Part shown: positions 20,723-30,079 of the stretch, one piece after another
How the letters are laid out: each line of letters begins with the position of its first letter
How positions within the stretch are numbered: position 1 is the stretch's first letter
Assembly: GCA_963829545.1 (NCBI GenBank)
Contig: CAWHIX010000011.1
Coordinates: 1 to 64,000, forward strand
Direction of reading: 5' to 3'
DNA from: JAXGXJ01 sp963829545
GTDB lineage: Bacteria; Actinomycetota; Thermoleophilia; RBG-16-64-13
Length of the DNA: 64,000 nt
Notes under the pieces: generated by a model
What the model was told of the DNA's origin: nothing
Database searches by the model: none
The model's input: the letters and a program-made list of their open reading frames with translations, nothing else
Position numbers and translations under genes: made by a program

Positions 20723-22165
20723 GATCCGCACTCCGCACCGATGACGGAGGAGCCGACGCGTGTGAGGGCCTCCTCCACGAGAGCCGAGATCTGCTCCACC
20801 CGATGGTCCCAGGTGTTCTCGGCCGCGAGAGCCACCCGGGCGGCCCGCCTCTCGGGCCCGTCTTCTGCCAGGGCCCGTCTCACCTCCCGGGGGTACTCGG
20901 CGGGGGACCCGGGAAGGCCGATGGTGTCGGCAAAGCGGCCCAATTCGGGGAGGCCTCCGGCGACGACCGGCAGACCGGCGGCCAGATACTCGAACAGCTT
21001 CAGCGGAAAGATGTTGCGGGTCAACTCGTTGGCCAGGTACGGGATGAGCGCGGCGGCCATGCCTTTCAGATAGCCCGGGAGCTCCGGCCGCGGCTTCTCG
21101 CCCAGAAGATGGATATTGGGATAGCGGCGTAGCCGGGCTTCGTCCACCTGGCCCTGTTTGATCGGACCGATGAGCACCACCTGCCAGCGGGAATCGGCCT
21201 GGGCCAGCGCCTCCAGGGCATCGACATCGAGGCGGGAATCGTGCAGGCCGACGACGCCCAGACGCGGCTCGGGGATGGCGGCAAGATCGGCGGGGATGGG
21301 GAGTTCGGGCTCCAGAGCCCGATTGAAGATCTCTACGTCGGCCGCGTTGAGCACCGTATGAGTGTGCGGATTGAGGGGCAGCCGGGCAGAGCGGAGGTTC
21401 TCGGAGGTGGTGATGACCAGGTCCGCACGGCGGGTGAGTTCGTCGTCGTAGCCCCGCACGACCTGCGGATCGACGAACCCGGGGAAGGCCGAGTGCTCGT
21501 CCACGCAGTGATAGACCACCAGAGATGGGAGGCGAGAGGGTTTCCGACCTCCGCCGCCGGCCTGCGCGCCGGCGGCCGGGGTGCCCGAGGCCCCGGTGGC
21601 CGAGGCCGGGGCGCCCGAGGCCCGGGTGCCTCTACCCAGCTTGGCGCCGATGGCCCTTCCCAGGCGGAGCCCCTCCCGGTCCACGGGAGCCACGGGGAGC
21701 GAGGAACCGGGGGTCGCGGGGGTCGGCGGGCCGCCGACGGGCGCCGTGTCGTCCCCGACGGGCGCCGCCGCACCGAGACGGTCGAGGAGCGGCAGCGACC
21801 GTGGGCAGATAGGTCCAGAAGATGTACTCCTCGTCGAACCAGATGTGACCCATCGCCCAGCGGATGTAGTTGGCCAACATGGCCTGGTTGGCGTCGTTGA
21901 GCCGGGGACGCATGTTCCCGAAGGGCAGCACCGGAGGAGGAGTCAGCTTCCACAGACCCGCGTCCACACGATCGAGCTGAGGAGCGACCGCCCGCCAGCG
22001 CCGCCAGCGGGCCGGCACCTTGAAGGGAGCGAGCATGGTCACCGGCTCTTCCACGTAGAGGACCCGGTTGGTCTGTGACAGCCTGTGCATGATCTGCTGC
22101 TTGCTCGTCCACATGGCATCCCAGTCGAGCGACGAGATGCAGACTATGTCCTTGCCGCGCAGCAT
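20719..22165 (-). CDS. Glycosyltransferase, TuaH-like
   Basis: About 480 residues. ATG 22165 has AGAGAGG upstream. The N-terminal half (IVCISSLDWDAMWTSKQQIM, VLYVEEPVT) and C-terminal half (VVYHCVDEHSAFPGF, NIHLLGEKPRPELPGYLKGM, ELTRNIFPLKLFEYLAAGLP) resemble TuaH-type GT-B transferases of teichuronic acid and other wall polymers. Between them (about 21530-21790) is a low-complexity Ala/Gly/Pro/Ser-rich stretch of about 85 residues that I do not expect in the family. A frameshift lies in this region. It overlaps the next gene by four bases and follows the GT4 gene by 17 bases. Confidence 0.8.
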
Positions 22166-22182
22166 GGGAACCTCTCTTCCTG

Positions 22183-23409
22183 CTATGCCGGCTCGCCGCG
22201 ACCGGCGAGACAGCGTTCGTAGGCCCGCAGGGTCCTGGCGGCCGTCCGCTCCGCGAGGAACAGGTCGCGCACACGGGCGGCGCCGGCCGCGCCCATGCGT
22301 CGGCGCAGGTCCTCGTCGGCCAACAGGGCGGCGGCGCGCTCGGCCAGCGCAGCGGCGAGCGCGCCCCGCTCCCCGTCTCGTGCCACTACGAAGCCGGTCT
22401 CTCCGTCCTGCACCGCCTCAGCCACCCCACCGGCCGCCGTCGTCACCACCGGTAGTCCGGCAGCCATGGCTTCCAGGACCGACATCGACACGCCGCCCTC
22501 GAAGATGGAGGTGACGACGAAGACATCGAGGGTGGCAAGACTCGGGCCGACGCCCTCCACCCGGCCGGTGAAGCGCACCACTTCGCTCAGACCCGAGATC
22601 GCGCGTCGCGGCCTCCAGCCCGGGGCGCTCGGGACCGTCGCCGACGATGAGGCACTCCAACCCTGGGAAGGTTCGGCGCAGCCGGTCCGCCACCTCCAGA
22701 AGCAGGCCCATGTCCTTGACCGGCGCCAGTCTGGCGACCGTACCGATGCGCAGCCTCCGCTCCGCGAACTCGGGCGCATCTCCGGACTCGCTCTACCGCG
22801 CTGACCGCCTCTCTGGCCACCTCGCCGAAGGCGGGCGAACCCTCGATACCCGACCGGATCCTCACCATGCGATCGCGCGGATAGCCACGCTCCACGAGCA
22901 GAGTGCGAAGACCGTCGGACACGCACACGATGGTGTCCACCAGACGGATGGTGGCCAGGTCGAGAGCCTGGTACGTGCGGGCGAGCGCGGGCGAGGCGTA
23001 GTCGAGAAGCAGGTCGGAGTGCACCGTGGTGAACAGACAGGGTCGCCTCCGTCCGCGAGACATCGCCAGCCGGACGGGAAGGTTGGCGCGCATGCCGTGG
23101 GTGTGCACCACATCCCAGGCGGCTGCATATCCTGGCGGTCCCGGCCGTCCGCATCCCACCACGGCCCCTCGGCCACTGCCCGGCGCAGGGGAAGGAGCGC
23201 GGAAGTATCCCAGGCGTTCCTCATGGGCAGCACGCCTGACGGGCACCCCGCGCGACTTGGCCGCTTCCGCCAGTCCTCCCTCCCCCAGGCAGAGGAGATG
23301 CACGTCGCACTCCAGCCCTCTGGAGTCCCGAAAGGAGCGGGAGCAGATGGCTCATGGCGCCGCCGGTGTCGCCACCACCGATCACATGGAGGACGTGGAG
23401 TCTCCTCAC
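22183..23409 (-). CDS. GT4-family glycosyltransferase (frameshifted)
   Basis: About 408 residues. GTG 23409 overlaps the preceding stop (GTGA), with GGGAGG five bases upstream. The N-terminus LHVLHVIGGGDTGGAMSHLL is followed by AAWDVVHTHGMRANLPVRLA. The donor-binding part has LECLIVGDGPERPGLEA, VVRFTGRVEG and SIFEGGVSMSVLEAMAAGLP, the E-x7-E type motif of retaining GT-B enzymes. The sugar specificity cannot be read. It forms one transcription unit with the flanking polymer genes. Confidence 0.83.
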
Positions 23410-25580
23410 GAGATCCTCCCGTCCGTCAGAGCGCCGTCGCCCCGCGGCCCGCCGTCGGTCGCCGAGGCGGCGCGGGTGGGCAGGGCACCGTCGGTCGGCG
23501 TCGCCCCAAGCCCGCTGGCCGGAGCGCTGTCGCCTGCCGCTTCCGGGGCGTCCAGGCCCTCGGGTGCCTCGGCATGAAGCACCGCCGAAGTCGCCAGTCC
23601 AGTCATGAACCAGAATGCGACCCCCACCACGAGCGTCTCCCAGACGCCGGCCGTGGCGTTGGCCACCGCCACCGCGATGAAGGCGCCGAACGCCCCCGCG
23701 GCCAGCGGTCGCAGGAAGGGGTCGTCGAGTCTGCCCGTGGCGCCCGCACCAGGCCTTTGGCCGCGCGGAGAAGGACCCACATGAAGCAGGACGAAGAGGA
23801 TCAGACCTCCCTCCGCCGCCAACTGCAGGTAGAAATTGTCCACCCACAGCCGTCCGTAGCGAACCTGACCGCAGCGGTGCCTCCGAAGGTGCCCAGACCC
23901 AGGCCGAACCACGGGTGGGCCGCGATGTGCTGCAGGGCGAGGTTCCACACGTACAGCCGGCCGGCGGCCATGCTCTTGGCGATGTAGGTCGAACTGAAGG
24001 CGAAAGCCAGCCGGTTGATGAACTGCGAGGGCGCCACGAACCACACCAGGACCCCGGCCGTCACCAGGGGGGCAAGATAGCGTCGATAGGCGAGGATGAA
24101 GAGGGCGAACACCCCGGCGCCCAGGCCCAACCAGGCGCCGCGGCTGAAGGTCACCGCTACCCCACCGAGCTGTATCAGGCAGACGAGCGCCATGGCCCAG
24201 CGTGGATCCGGGGCAGGCGGGGAGCGAGAGCCAGACTCAACGAGATGAGAGTCCCGATGAGGAGGAAGGCTCCCAGACCGTTGGGGTTCTCTATGACGGA
24301 GTAGGCCCGAGTGGCGATGTCGGTCTCGCGCACGTCCACCCAGCTGGCCGGCATGGGAGCCCCGGTGACGTACTGGAAGAGCCCGTGCAAGCGCCAGGGC
24401 CACGCTGGACAGCAGGAAGACCGCGAGGGTCCATTGCACCCAGCGCCTGGTCTTGGGAAGGAGGAAGCCGATGAGGTAGAAGAGCAGGGGCTGGAGCAGT
24501 ACGCGCAGAGCGAAGACGGCCACGTCCTGCGGCACGTCCCGCACCACCACCGAGCCGATGCCCGCCGCGAAGGCGAGTAACGCGGGCAGGAGGATGGGCA
24601 CCGTCCACAACTCCGCTCGACGAGGGAGAATCAGGACAGCCCAGGCTATGAGGATCACGGAAAGGAGGAGCAGGGCATCGTCCCAGGCCGGCCCCAGGCC
24701 GCCGAGAGAATTGCGCGCCACCCAGTCGATCCAGGGGAAGGCGGCCACGGCAAGGAGCATCAGCTCGGGGCGCCAGAAGACGAGAACGAGAACGACCAGA
24801 GCGCCAAGGAGGGCGACGAGCGCTACGGCGTCCGTCCCCGGGGTCAATCCTATGACCAGGCCCGCCGCCAGGGCCAACGCGACTCCCACCCACACGACCC
24901 CGTGCAGACCGCCGACAGCCCGCGCCTGCGCCGAGCGCACGGCCGAGACACTCTCGCCGCTCGTTGCCAGGGCATCCGCGCCGGCGGCGTCGCCGGCGCC
25001 CGAAGGTGTCCGGCCCTCCACGATGGCCAGCCCCAGACTGCGCCCGCCACGAACCGTCGCGCTGGTCGGCACCGCCGCAGCAGCCCGGGGCCGGCGGCCA
25101 GCAGCAGCGCCCCGATGACCACCAGGAGGGCAGGGGTGACAAGACGCAGTTCGGCGAGGGCGAGCGGCAGGCCGCTGCCGCTCTCGGTCGTGACACCGTG
25201 ACCGAGCAAGAGCCACAGACGACCACCCCCAGGGCAAGCAGACCTGCGCCGAGCACCGGCAGCCAGCCCCGTGACGGAAGTGAGACTCCAGTCTTCCTCG
25301 GGCGAGCGTCGCCAGCGCGGCCGCGGAGCCACAGATACGGTCTTGCGATGGCCGTCACGACCCAGGAGTGTCCGCTGCGGCCGAGCGGGCGGGAGCGGGT
25401 GCCCGCCAAGCCGAAGACGACGCTTTCGCCGCCTGCGCTGCGGAGAGCTGCGCCGAGGGCGATGAGGAAACGGCCGACGACGGAGTTGCGACCGGCGGCA
25501 GCCAGCCAGGACAGGGTCCACCTACCGCCCCGGTATGACAGGGATGATTCGATCACCCTCACGCTCTGAGACCTCGTCAT
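23406..25580 (-). CDS. O-antigen-ligase-like (Wzy_C) multi-pass membrane protein (frameshifted)
   Basis: About 720 residues. ATG 25580 has GAAGG seven bases upstream (N-terminus MTRSQSVRVIESSLS). Many membrane helices follow, e.g. VGVALALAAGLVIGLTPG, DALLLLSVILIAWAVLIL and LLQPLLFYLIGFLLP. The signature region AVTFSRGAWLGLGAGVFALF, then HPWFGLGLGTFGG, matches the WzyC/WaaL family, which joins or polymerises lipid-linked glycans outside the membrane. The C-terminal 60 residues are Ala/Gly-rich. In this single-membrane context it probably polymerises or ligates the secondary wall polymer (inference). Several frameshifts. Confidence 0.78.
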
Positions 25581-25608
25581 GACCCGGCCTTCGCTGGGAG
25601 TGGCCGCG

Positions 25609-26112
25609 CTACTCGGGCACCTCGTCCGGGTCACCGACGAACGTGATGGTGGTCTGGACTTCGTAGCTCGGGCCCCTGATGGTGATCTTCCCGCCCACGA
25701 GCAGCGGAACACTGCCGATGCGCACGGTACCGTTGGAGACATTGCCTTTCCCCACGACCGTGATGTCGATGTTGGACAAGATGGGAGAATCGAACTTCTC
25801 GAGTTGGTCGAGTGAGGTCAGGTGCTCCTCTTGGGTCGGGATGACCTCCGCGTCCTGCATCCGCCCCAGGACCGTGCCTCCTTCGTCGGTCACGATCCCA
25901 CCCTTCTCCAGCTGGGCCATGATGGCCTCTACGGTGGGAGCGCGTACCTCCTCCACGGTGTAGACAACCGCCACGGGCACCGTCACCGAACTGCTGCCCG
26001 TCAGACGCATGACGGCGAAGACGATCACCGCCACGATCACCAGCAGCACCAAGATGTCGACGACGTTCACCTTTCCGAAGATGCGTCCCCGCTCATCGAG
26101 AAAGCGGCTCAT
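25609..26112 (-). CDS. DUF4330-like single-pass membrane protein
   Basis: About 167 residues. ATG 26112 is chosen because GAAGGA lies about 10 bases upstream; longer upstream frames lack a site. The N-terminus MSRFLDERGRIFGKVNVVD is followed by one membrane helix (ILVLLVIVAVIVFAVMRL), then an extracellular beta-rich domain (VEAIMAQLEKGGIVTDEG, IDITVVGKGNV, LLVGGKITIRGPSYEV). This order (FGKxNxxD, helix, domain ending with LxVGxxxxIxG) is that of DUF4330 proteins, often found in polysaccharide loci. It is the first gene of the polymer cluster; its stop is 28 bases before the O-antigen-ligase-like gene. The molecular role is unknown. Confidence 0.75.
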   Translation of the reverse strand: MSRFLDERGRIFGKVNVVDILVLLVIVAVIVFAVMRLTGSSSVTVPVAVVYTVEEVRAPTVEAIMAQLEKGGIVTDEGGTVLGRMQDAEVIPTQEEHLTSLDQLEKFDSPILSNIDITVVGKGNVSNGTVRIGSVPLLVGGKITIRGPSYEVQTTITFVGDPDEVPE

Positions 26113-26175
26113 CGCCAACCATCCTTCGTATCTTGTTTCAATGCGTGCGAATCTGCGGAATTCTATCGGAATAGC

Positions 26176-26238
26176 CTGTTGAATGCCCACTCGGTAGCCG
26201 AGTGAAGCCCCGCGCGCGGGGTGTTGCTCGCTCAACAG
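26176..26238. promoter_or_regulatory. Three-way-junction structured element in a divergent intergenic region
   Basis: Three perfect stems nest in 63 bases. The closing stem is CTGTTGA (26176-26182) with TCAACAG (26232-26238). The second is CACTCGG-TAG-CCGAGTG (26188-26204). The third is the palindrome CCCCGCGCGCGGGG (26208-26221). It lies between the DUF4330 gene (minus) and the FAD oxidoreductase gene (plus), so it could act in either 5' leader or as DNA. No known riboswitch consensus was recognised. Confidence 0.5.
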
Positions 26239-26292
26239 CGCAGCATATGGTCTTGCCGAGGGTGGCGGGGTAGTCTAGAGTCCAGGGACGCG

Positions 26293-27925
26293 ATGCCAGA
26301 GAGTGACGACACCACCACCGATCGCATCGAGCCGCGGGAACCACCGCTCGAGGGGGAACCACCGCTCACCACGCGGCGCCAGTTCCTGGGGTTGACAGGC
26401 GCGGCCGGGCTTGGGCCTCCTCTTGGGCGGGGCCTTGGGTTACGCCCCCGAAGGAACGTCTCTGGCAGGCCCGACGGGGACCGTCCCACACCTGGCGGGA
26501 CCTGCGGAGACCGCGCGACGTCTGGAAGAGCCCACCTTGACGACCGTCGGTGTCGCGCCGGGCCCGGAGACCACCGCCTACCAGCCCCCTCAGTTGGCGA
26601 AGTACCCCGGGGCAGATGCCCCTCTGGCCGCGTTGGAGGCCGACGTATGCGTGGTCGGGGGGGGAGCGGCGGGGATGAGCGCGGCTACGGTGGCGGCGGG
26701 TATGGGAGCGCGCACCGTCTTGCTCGAGGAGTCCTCGGTGCTGGGAGGCAACGTCACCCGCGGCTTGGTCAGCCTCGATCGGGTGGCCTGGGGCGGAGAG
26801 TTGATGGTCGGCGGGTGGTTCGCCGACCTTATCCTCAGGCTGGAGCAGCAGGGCGACGCCCGCTTCCCCGGGCCCGCCACCCATTTCACCACCCCCTGCG
26901 ATGCCGACGCCCTGCGCACCATGGCGCTCTCTCTTGCCCACGAAGCCGGGGTCGACGTCCGCTTCGGCAGTAAGGTGACATGGGCGGAGGTGTCCGACCG
27001 GCGAATCACGTCGGTGTGGGCTCGCGAGCACGGTTCCCTCGTCCAGGTGAGCGCTCCCTTGTTCATCGATTGCACCGGGGACGGCAACCTGGGACACATG
27101 GCCGGTTGCAGCTACTGGCTGGGCGACCGCGACGAAGGCTCCATCCAGGGCCAGACTCTCATCTTCTGCGTGGCGCCGGTCGATTTCGAACGCCTGGCCG
27201 AATACGCTCGCGCCGAGGGCAGCCAGGTGGAGACCTATCGGGTGGTCGGCCTGCGCAGCTTCATGCGCGATCTGCGCAGCTCGGGGGAGGTGGAAGGCTC
27301 ACCGCAAGAGGGCCTCCTCATCGACCGCAACATGTGGCCCAACATGGTCTCGATCTCGGGCAGCGAGACGTACGGGGACCATCTGCGGCCCGGCGCCCTC
27401 TCGGAGATCGTGGCGGAGCTCGAGCGGCAGAATCGCCAGATCCATCAGGCCTTGTATGATCACGTACCCGGCTTCGAAGGCTCCCGCATCGTGCGGACGG
27501 CCGACCGGCCCTACCTGCGAGAGGGGCGGCGCCTCACGGGCTACTACCAGCTGTCGGCCACGCGACATGCAGAAGGCCCTCAAGCCGGCCGACTCCATCG
27601 CCCGCGGCTACTATCCCGTCGATCTGCATCGCGACGGGAAGGTGGGCATCGTCCAATCCGTGTACCTGAGCGCCGGGGACTGGTACGGTATCCCCTATCG
27701 CTGCATCGTGGCGCAGGATGTGGACAACCTGCTGATGGCTGGCCGCTGCATCTCCGTCACCCACGAGGTGCTCGGCTCGACGCGGATATCGCCCGTGTCC
27801 ATGGCGCTGGGACAGGCCGCAGGCATCGCGGCGGCCCTGTGCATCTGGCAAGGGGTGCAGCCGGCCTACCTGGACGCCCAGCGTCGTGCGGACGGAACTT
27901 ACAGAGACAAGGAGCCCTTACCTAG
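26293..27925 (+). CDS. Tat-exported FAD-dependent oxidoreductase (FAD_oxidored family, frameshifted)
   Basis: About 543 residues. ATG 26293. A twin-arginine signal (TTRRQFLGLTGAAGL, then GLLLGGALGYA) is followed by a dinucleotide-binding fold (ADVCVVGGGAAGMSAATVAA). Further motifs are LLEESSVLGGNVTRGLVSLD, FIDCTGDGNLGHMAG and late FAD-contact motifs (NLLMAGRCISVTHEVLGSTR, MALGQAAGIAAALC). This matches the large PF12831-type family of exported FAD oxidoreductases with unknown substrates. Frameshifts lie near 26405, 27560 and 27885. In the last, the uncorrected frame runs on into wecB, but the correct end is NLQRQGALT at TAG 27925, a usual C-terminus for this family. Confidence 0.8.
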
Positions 27926-27926
27926 C

Positions 27927-29083
27927 GTGCCTGACCATACTGTGTTCGTGACCTTCGGTACCCGGCCGGAGGCTATCAAGATGGCGCCCGGTGGTGCTGG
28001 AACTCCAGCGCCGGGGCGTGTTCCGCGTGATCACCTGCCTGACCGGGCAGCACCGGGAGATGCTCGATCAGGTCATCGAGGCCTTCTCCCTCCCCGTGGA
28101 CCACGACCTCAAGATCATGCGCGAGCGCCAGACCCTGGGGCACATCACTTCGGCGGTCCTCAACGGCATCGACCCCTTGCTGGAAGAGACGAAGCCCGAC
28201 CTGGTCATGGTGCACGGCGACACCACCACCACCTTCGCCGCGGCTCTGGCCGCGTTCTACCGCATGATCCCCGTCGCCCACGTGGAGGCGGGCTTGCGCA
28301 CCGACAACATCTACAGCCCGTTCCCGGAGGAGATGAACCGGCGCCTGGCGGACCGTCTGACCGAGGTCTTCTACGCTCCGACGCCAGCTGCCGAGGCGGC
28401 GCTCCTGCGGGAAGGGGTCGACCCGGAGCGGATCCTGGTCACCGGGAACACGGTCATCGACGCCCTGCTGGTCACCGCCTCGACACGCCCGCCCGCCTGG
28501 GAGCCCGGCGTGGCCCGGGCGCTGGAGCGCCCGGGCCCCAAGGTCCTGGTCACGGTCCACCGACGGGAGAGTTGGGGCGACGCCCATGGAGAGAGTGGCG
28601 CTGGCCATCAAACGGGTGTGCGCCGAGCTTCCGGAGGCGACGTTCATCTTCCCCATCCACCTCAACCCCGTGGTGCGCAAGACCTTCCGCGAAGCTCTCG
28701 GAGACCTCTCGCAGGTGGTCTTCTCCGAGCCCCTGCCCTACGGACCGTTCGTGCACCTCATGAAGACCGTGGACGTGGTCATCACCGACTCGGGAGGCAT
28801 CCAGGAGGAGGCGCCCACGCTCGGCAAGCCCGTCCTCGTGATGCGCGACACCACCGAGCGCCCCGAGGGGATCGCGGCGGGTACGGCTCGCCTGGTCGGC
28901 ACCGACGATGCCGTCATATCCCGGGAACTTCTACTCCTGCTTACGGACAGAGAAGCCTACGAGAGCATGGCCAACGCCATAAACCCCTACGGGGACGGGA
29001 GAGCCGCCGTGCGCATCGTGGACCAACTGGAGCACCGCTTCGGGCTGCGGTCGGAAGCGCCCCAGCCTTTCCTGCTCGGCTGA
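27927..29083 (+). CDS. wecB: UDP-N-acetylglucosamine 2-epimerase (non-hydrolysing)
   Basis: About 385 residues. Interconverts UDP-GlcNAc and UDP-ManNAc in the cytoplasm. GTG 27927 begins two bases after the preceding stop. Motifs are VFVTFGTRPEAIKMAP, LTGQHREMLDQV, VMVHGDTTTTFAAALAA, VAHVEAGLRT, PFPEEMNRRLAD, VTVHRRESWG, VITDSGGIQEEAP and RDTTERPEG, all standard for MnaA/WecB. Frameshifts near 27983 and 28590. Its product would feed the WecG/TagA-type transferase encoded at 18.5-20.7 kb, so it belongs functionally to the wall-polymer cluster although it is transcribed the other way. Confidence 0.92.
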
Positions 29084-29094
29084 AGCCATGCGGC

Positions 29095-29150
29095 CTGACG
29101 GGCAGCAGCGGCGCGCCCAGTAGCGACGCCAAGTCCCAGGGGCCCGTCAG
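29095..29150. terminator. Long-loop inverted repeat between convergent genes
   Basis: CTGACGGGC (29095-29103) and GCCCGTCAG (29142-29150) are perfect 9-base arms with a 38-base GC-rich loop, between the wecB stop and the larB stop. There is no T-run. Possibly a bidirectional transcription end. Confidence 0.3.
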
Positions 29151-30079
29151 CGCGGCCGGCGGCGGGCGATCAGCGCCGCGGCGGCGCCGGCACCCACTCC
29201 GTTGTCGATGTTCACGGCCACTATCCCGGGCGAGCAGCTCTGCAGTATGGAGCAGAGCGCAGCCGTCCCATCGCCGCCCAGACCGTATCCCGTCGAGGTT
29301 GGTACCCCGATGACGGGGATGTCGACCAGCCCGGCAACCACCGACGGCAGGGCACCTTCCATGCCCGCCACCACCACGAGCACGTCGGCATCGGCCTCGA
29401 TGATGCGGGTCAGCGGCGCCAGCAGGCGGTGCAGCCCGGCCACCCCCACGTCGTAGCCCCGCTCTATCTTGCAGCCCATGTGTTCGATGACGAGCGCGGC
29501 CTCCTCGGCCACGGGTATGTCCGAGGTGCCCGCGGTGAGTAGGCCCACGCAGCCCCACTCCTCGGGTCCGCGGTAGGTGGGAGTGCGGGCCGCAAGGGTG
29601 GCGGCATCAGCATCGTAGACGAAGACGAGACCGGGGATGATCGGCCCGCCCGGGCCCGCCGCGGCACCGCAGGCCTCCGCCGCAGCGGAGACCGCTCCCT
29701 CAGCCGTGTCGCGACCCGCGCCGTCGGTCTCCGGGCCGCAGAGGGCGGCGCGCAGCCGCTCCGCTCGGGAGGACTCCAGACGGCTCACAAGCGCAAGCCC
29801 CCGATCGGCCAGAAAGCGACGCACGATGGCCTCCAGCGCGGCGTCGGACTTCCGCTTCGCGTAGACGACTTCCGGTACGCCCTTGCGCAGGTCGCGATGG
29901 GTGTCGAGGCGCGCGAAGTCCCCCAGTTGGGCGACCTGCAACAATCTGAGCCGTTGAAGCGCGTCCTCCAGACCGGTGTCGCCGGCCACGAGGCTCTCGA
30001 GCAGCCGGCGCAGGTCGGCGCTGTGGTCGGCGTCGTGGTCGACGCTTCGTCCCAGGCTGTGGTCGGCGTCTTGGTTCAC
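29147..30079 (-). CDS. larB: LarB, pyridinium-3,5-biscarboxylic acid mononucleotide synthase
   Basis: 310 residues in one frame. LarB carboxylates and hydrolyses nicotinic acid adenine dinucleotide, the first step to the nickel-pincer cofactor of lactate racemase-type enzymes. GTG 30079 overlaps the amidohydrolase stop (GTGA). Motifs are GVPEVVYAKRKSDAALEAIV in the N-terminal half and the PurE-like C-terminal half with LTAGTSDIPVAEEAA, GCKIERGYDVGVAG, VVVAGMEGALPSVVAGLVD and GVPTSTGYG. No larA, larC or larE is in the window, so partners must lie elsewhere. An Ala/Gly-rich insertion of about 30 residues lies near the domain boundary. Confidence 0.88.
   Translation of the reverse strand: MNQDADHSLGRSVDHDADHSADLRRLLESLVAGDTGLEDALQRLRLLQVAQLGDFARLDTHRDLRKGVPEVVYAKRKSDAALEAIVRRFLADRGLALVSRLESSRAERLRAALCGPETDGAGRDTAEGAVSAAAEACGAAAGPGGPIIPGLVFVYDADAATLAARTPTYRGPEEWGCVGLLTAGTSDIPVAEEAALVIEHMGCKIERGYDVGVAGLHRLLAPLTRIIEADADVLVVVAGMEGALPSVVAGLVDIPVIGVPTSTGYGLGGDGTAALCSILQSCSPGIVAVNIDNGVGAGAAAALIARRRPR

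Noticed and set aside
26293..28763. Fusion of the FAD oxidoreductase with WecB
   Set aside because: One frame does run from the first into the second, but only past a frameshift near 27885. In the shifted frame the oxidoreductase ends properly at TAG 27925 and wecB starts with GTG two bases later.
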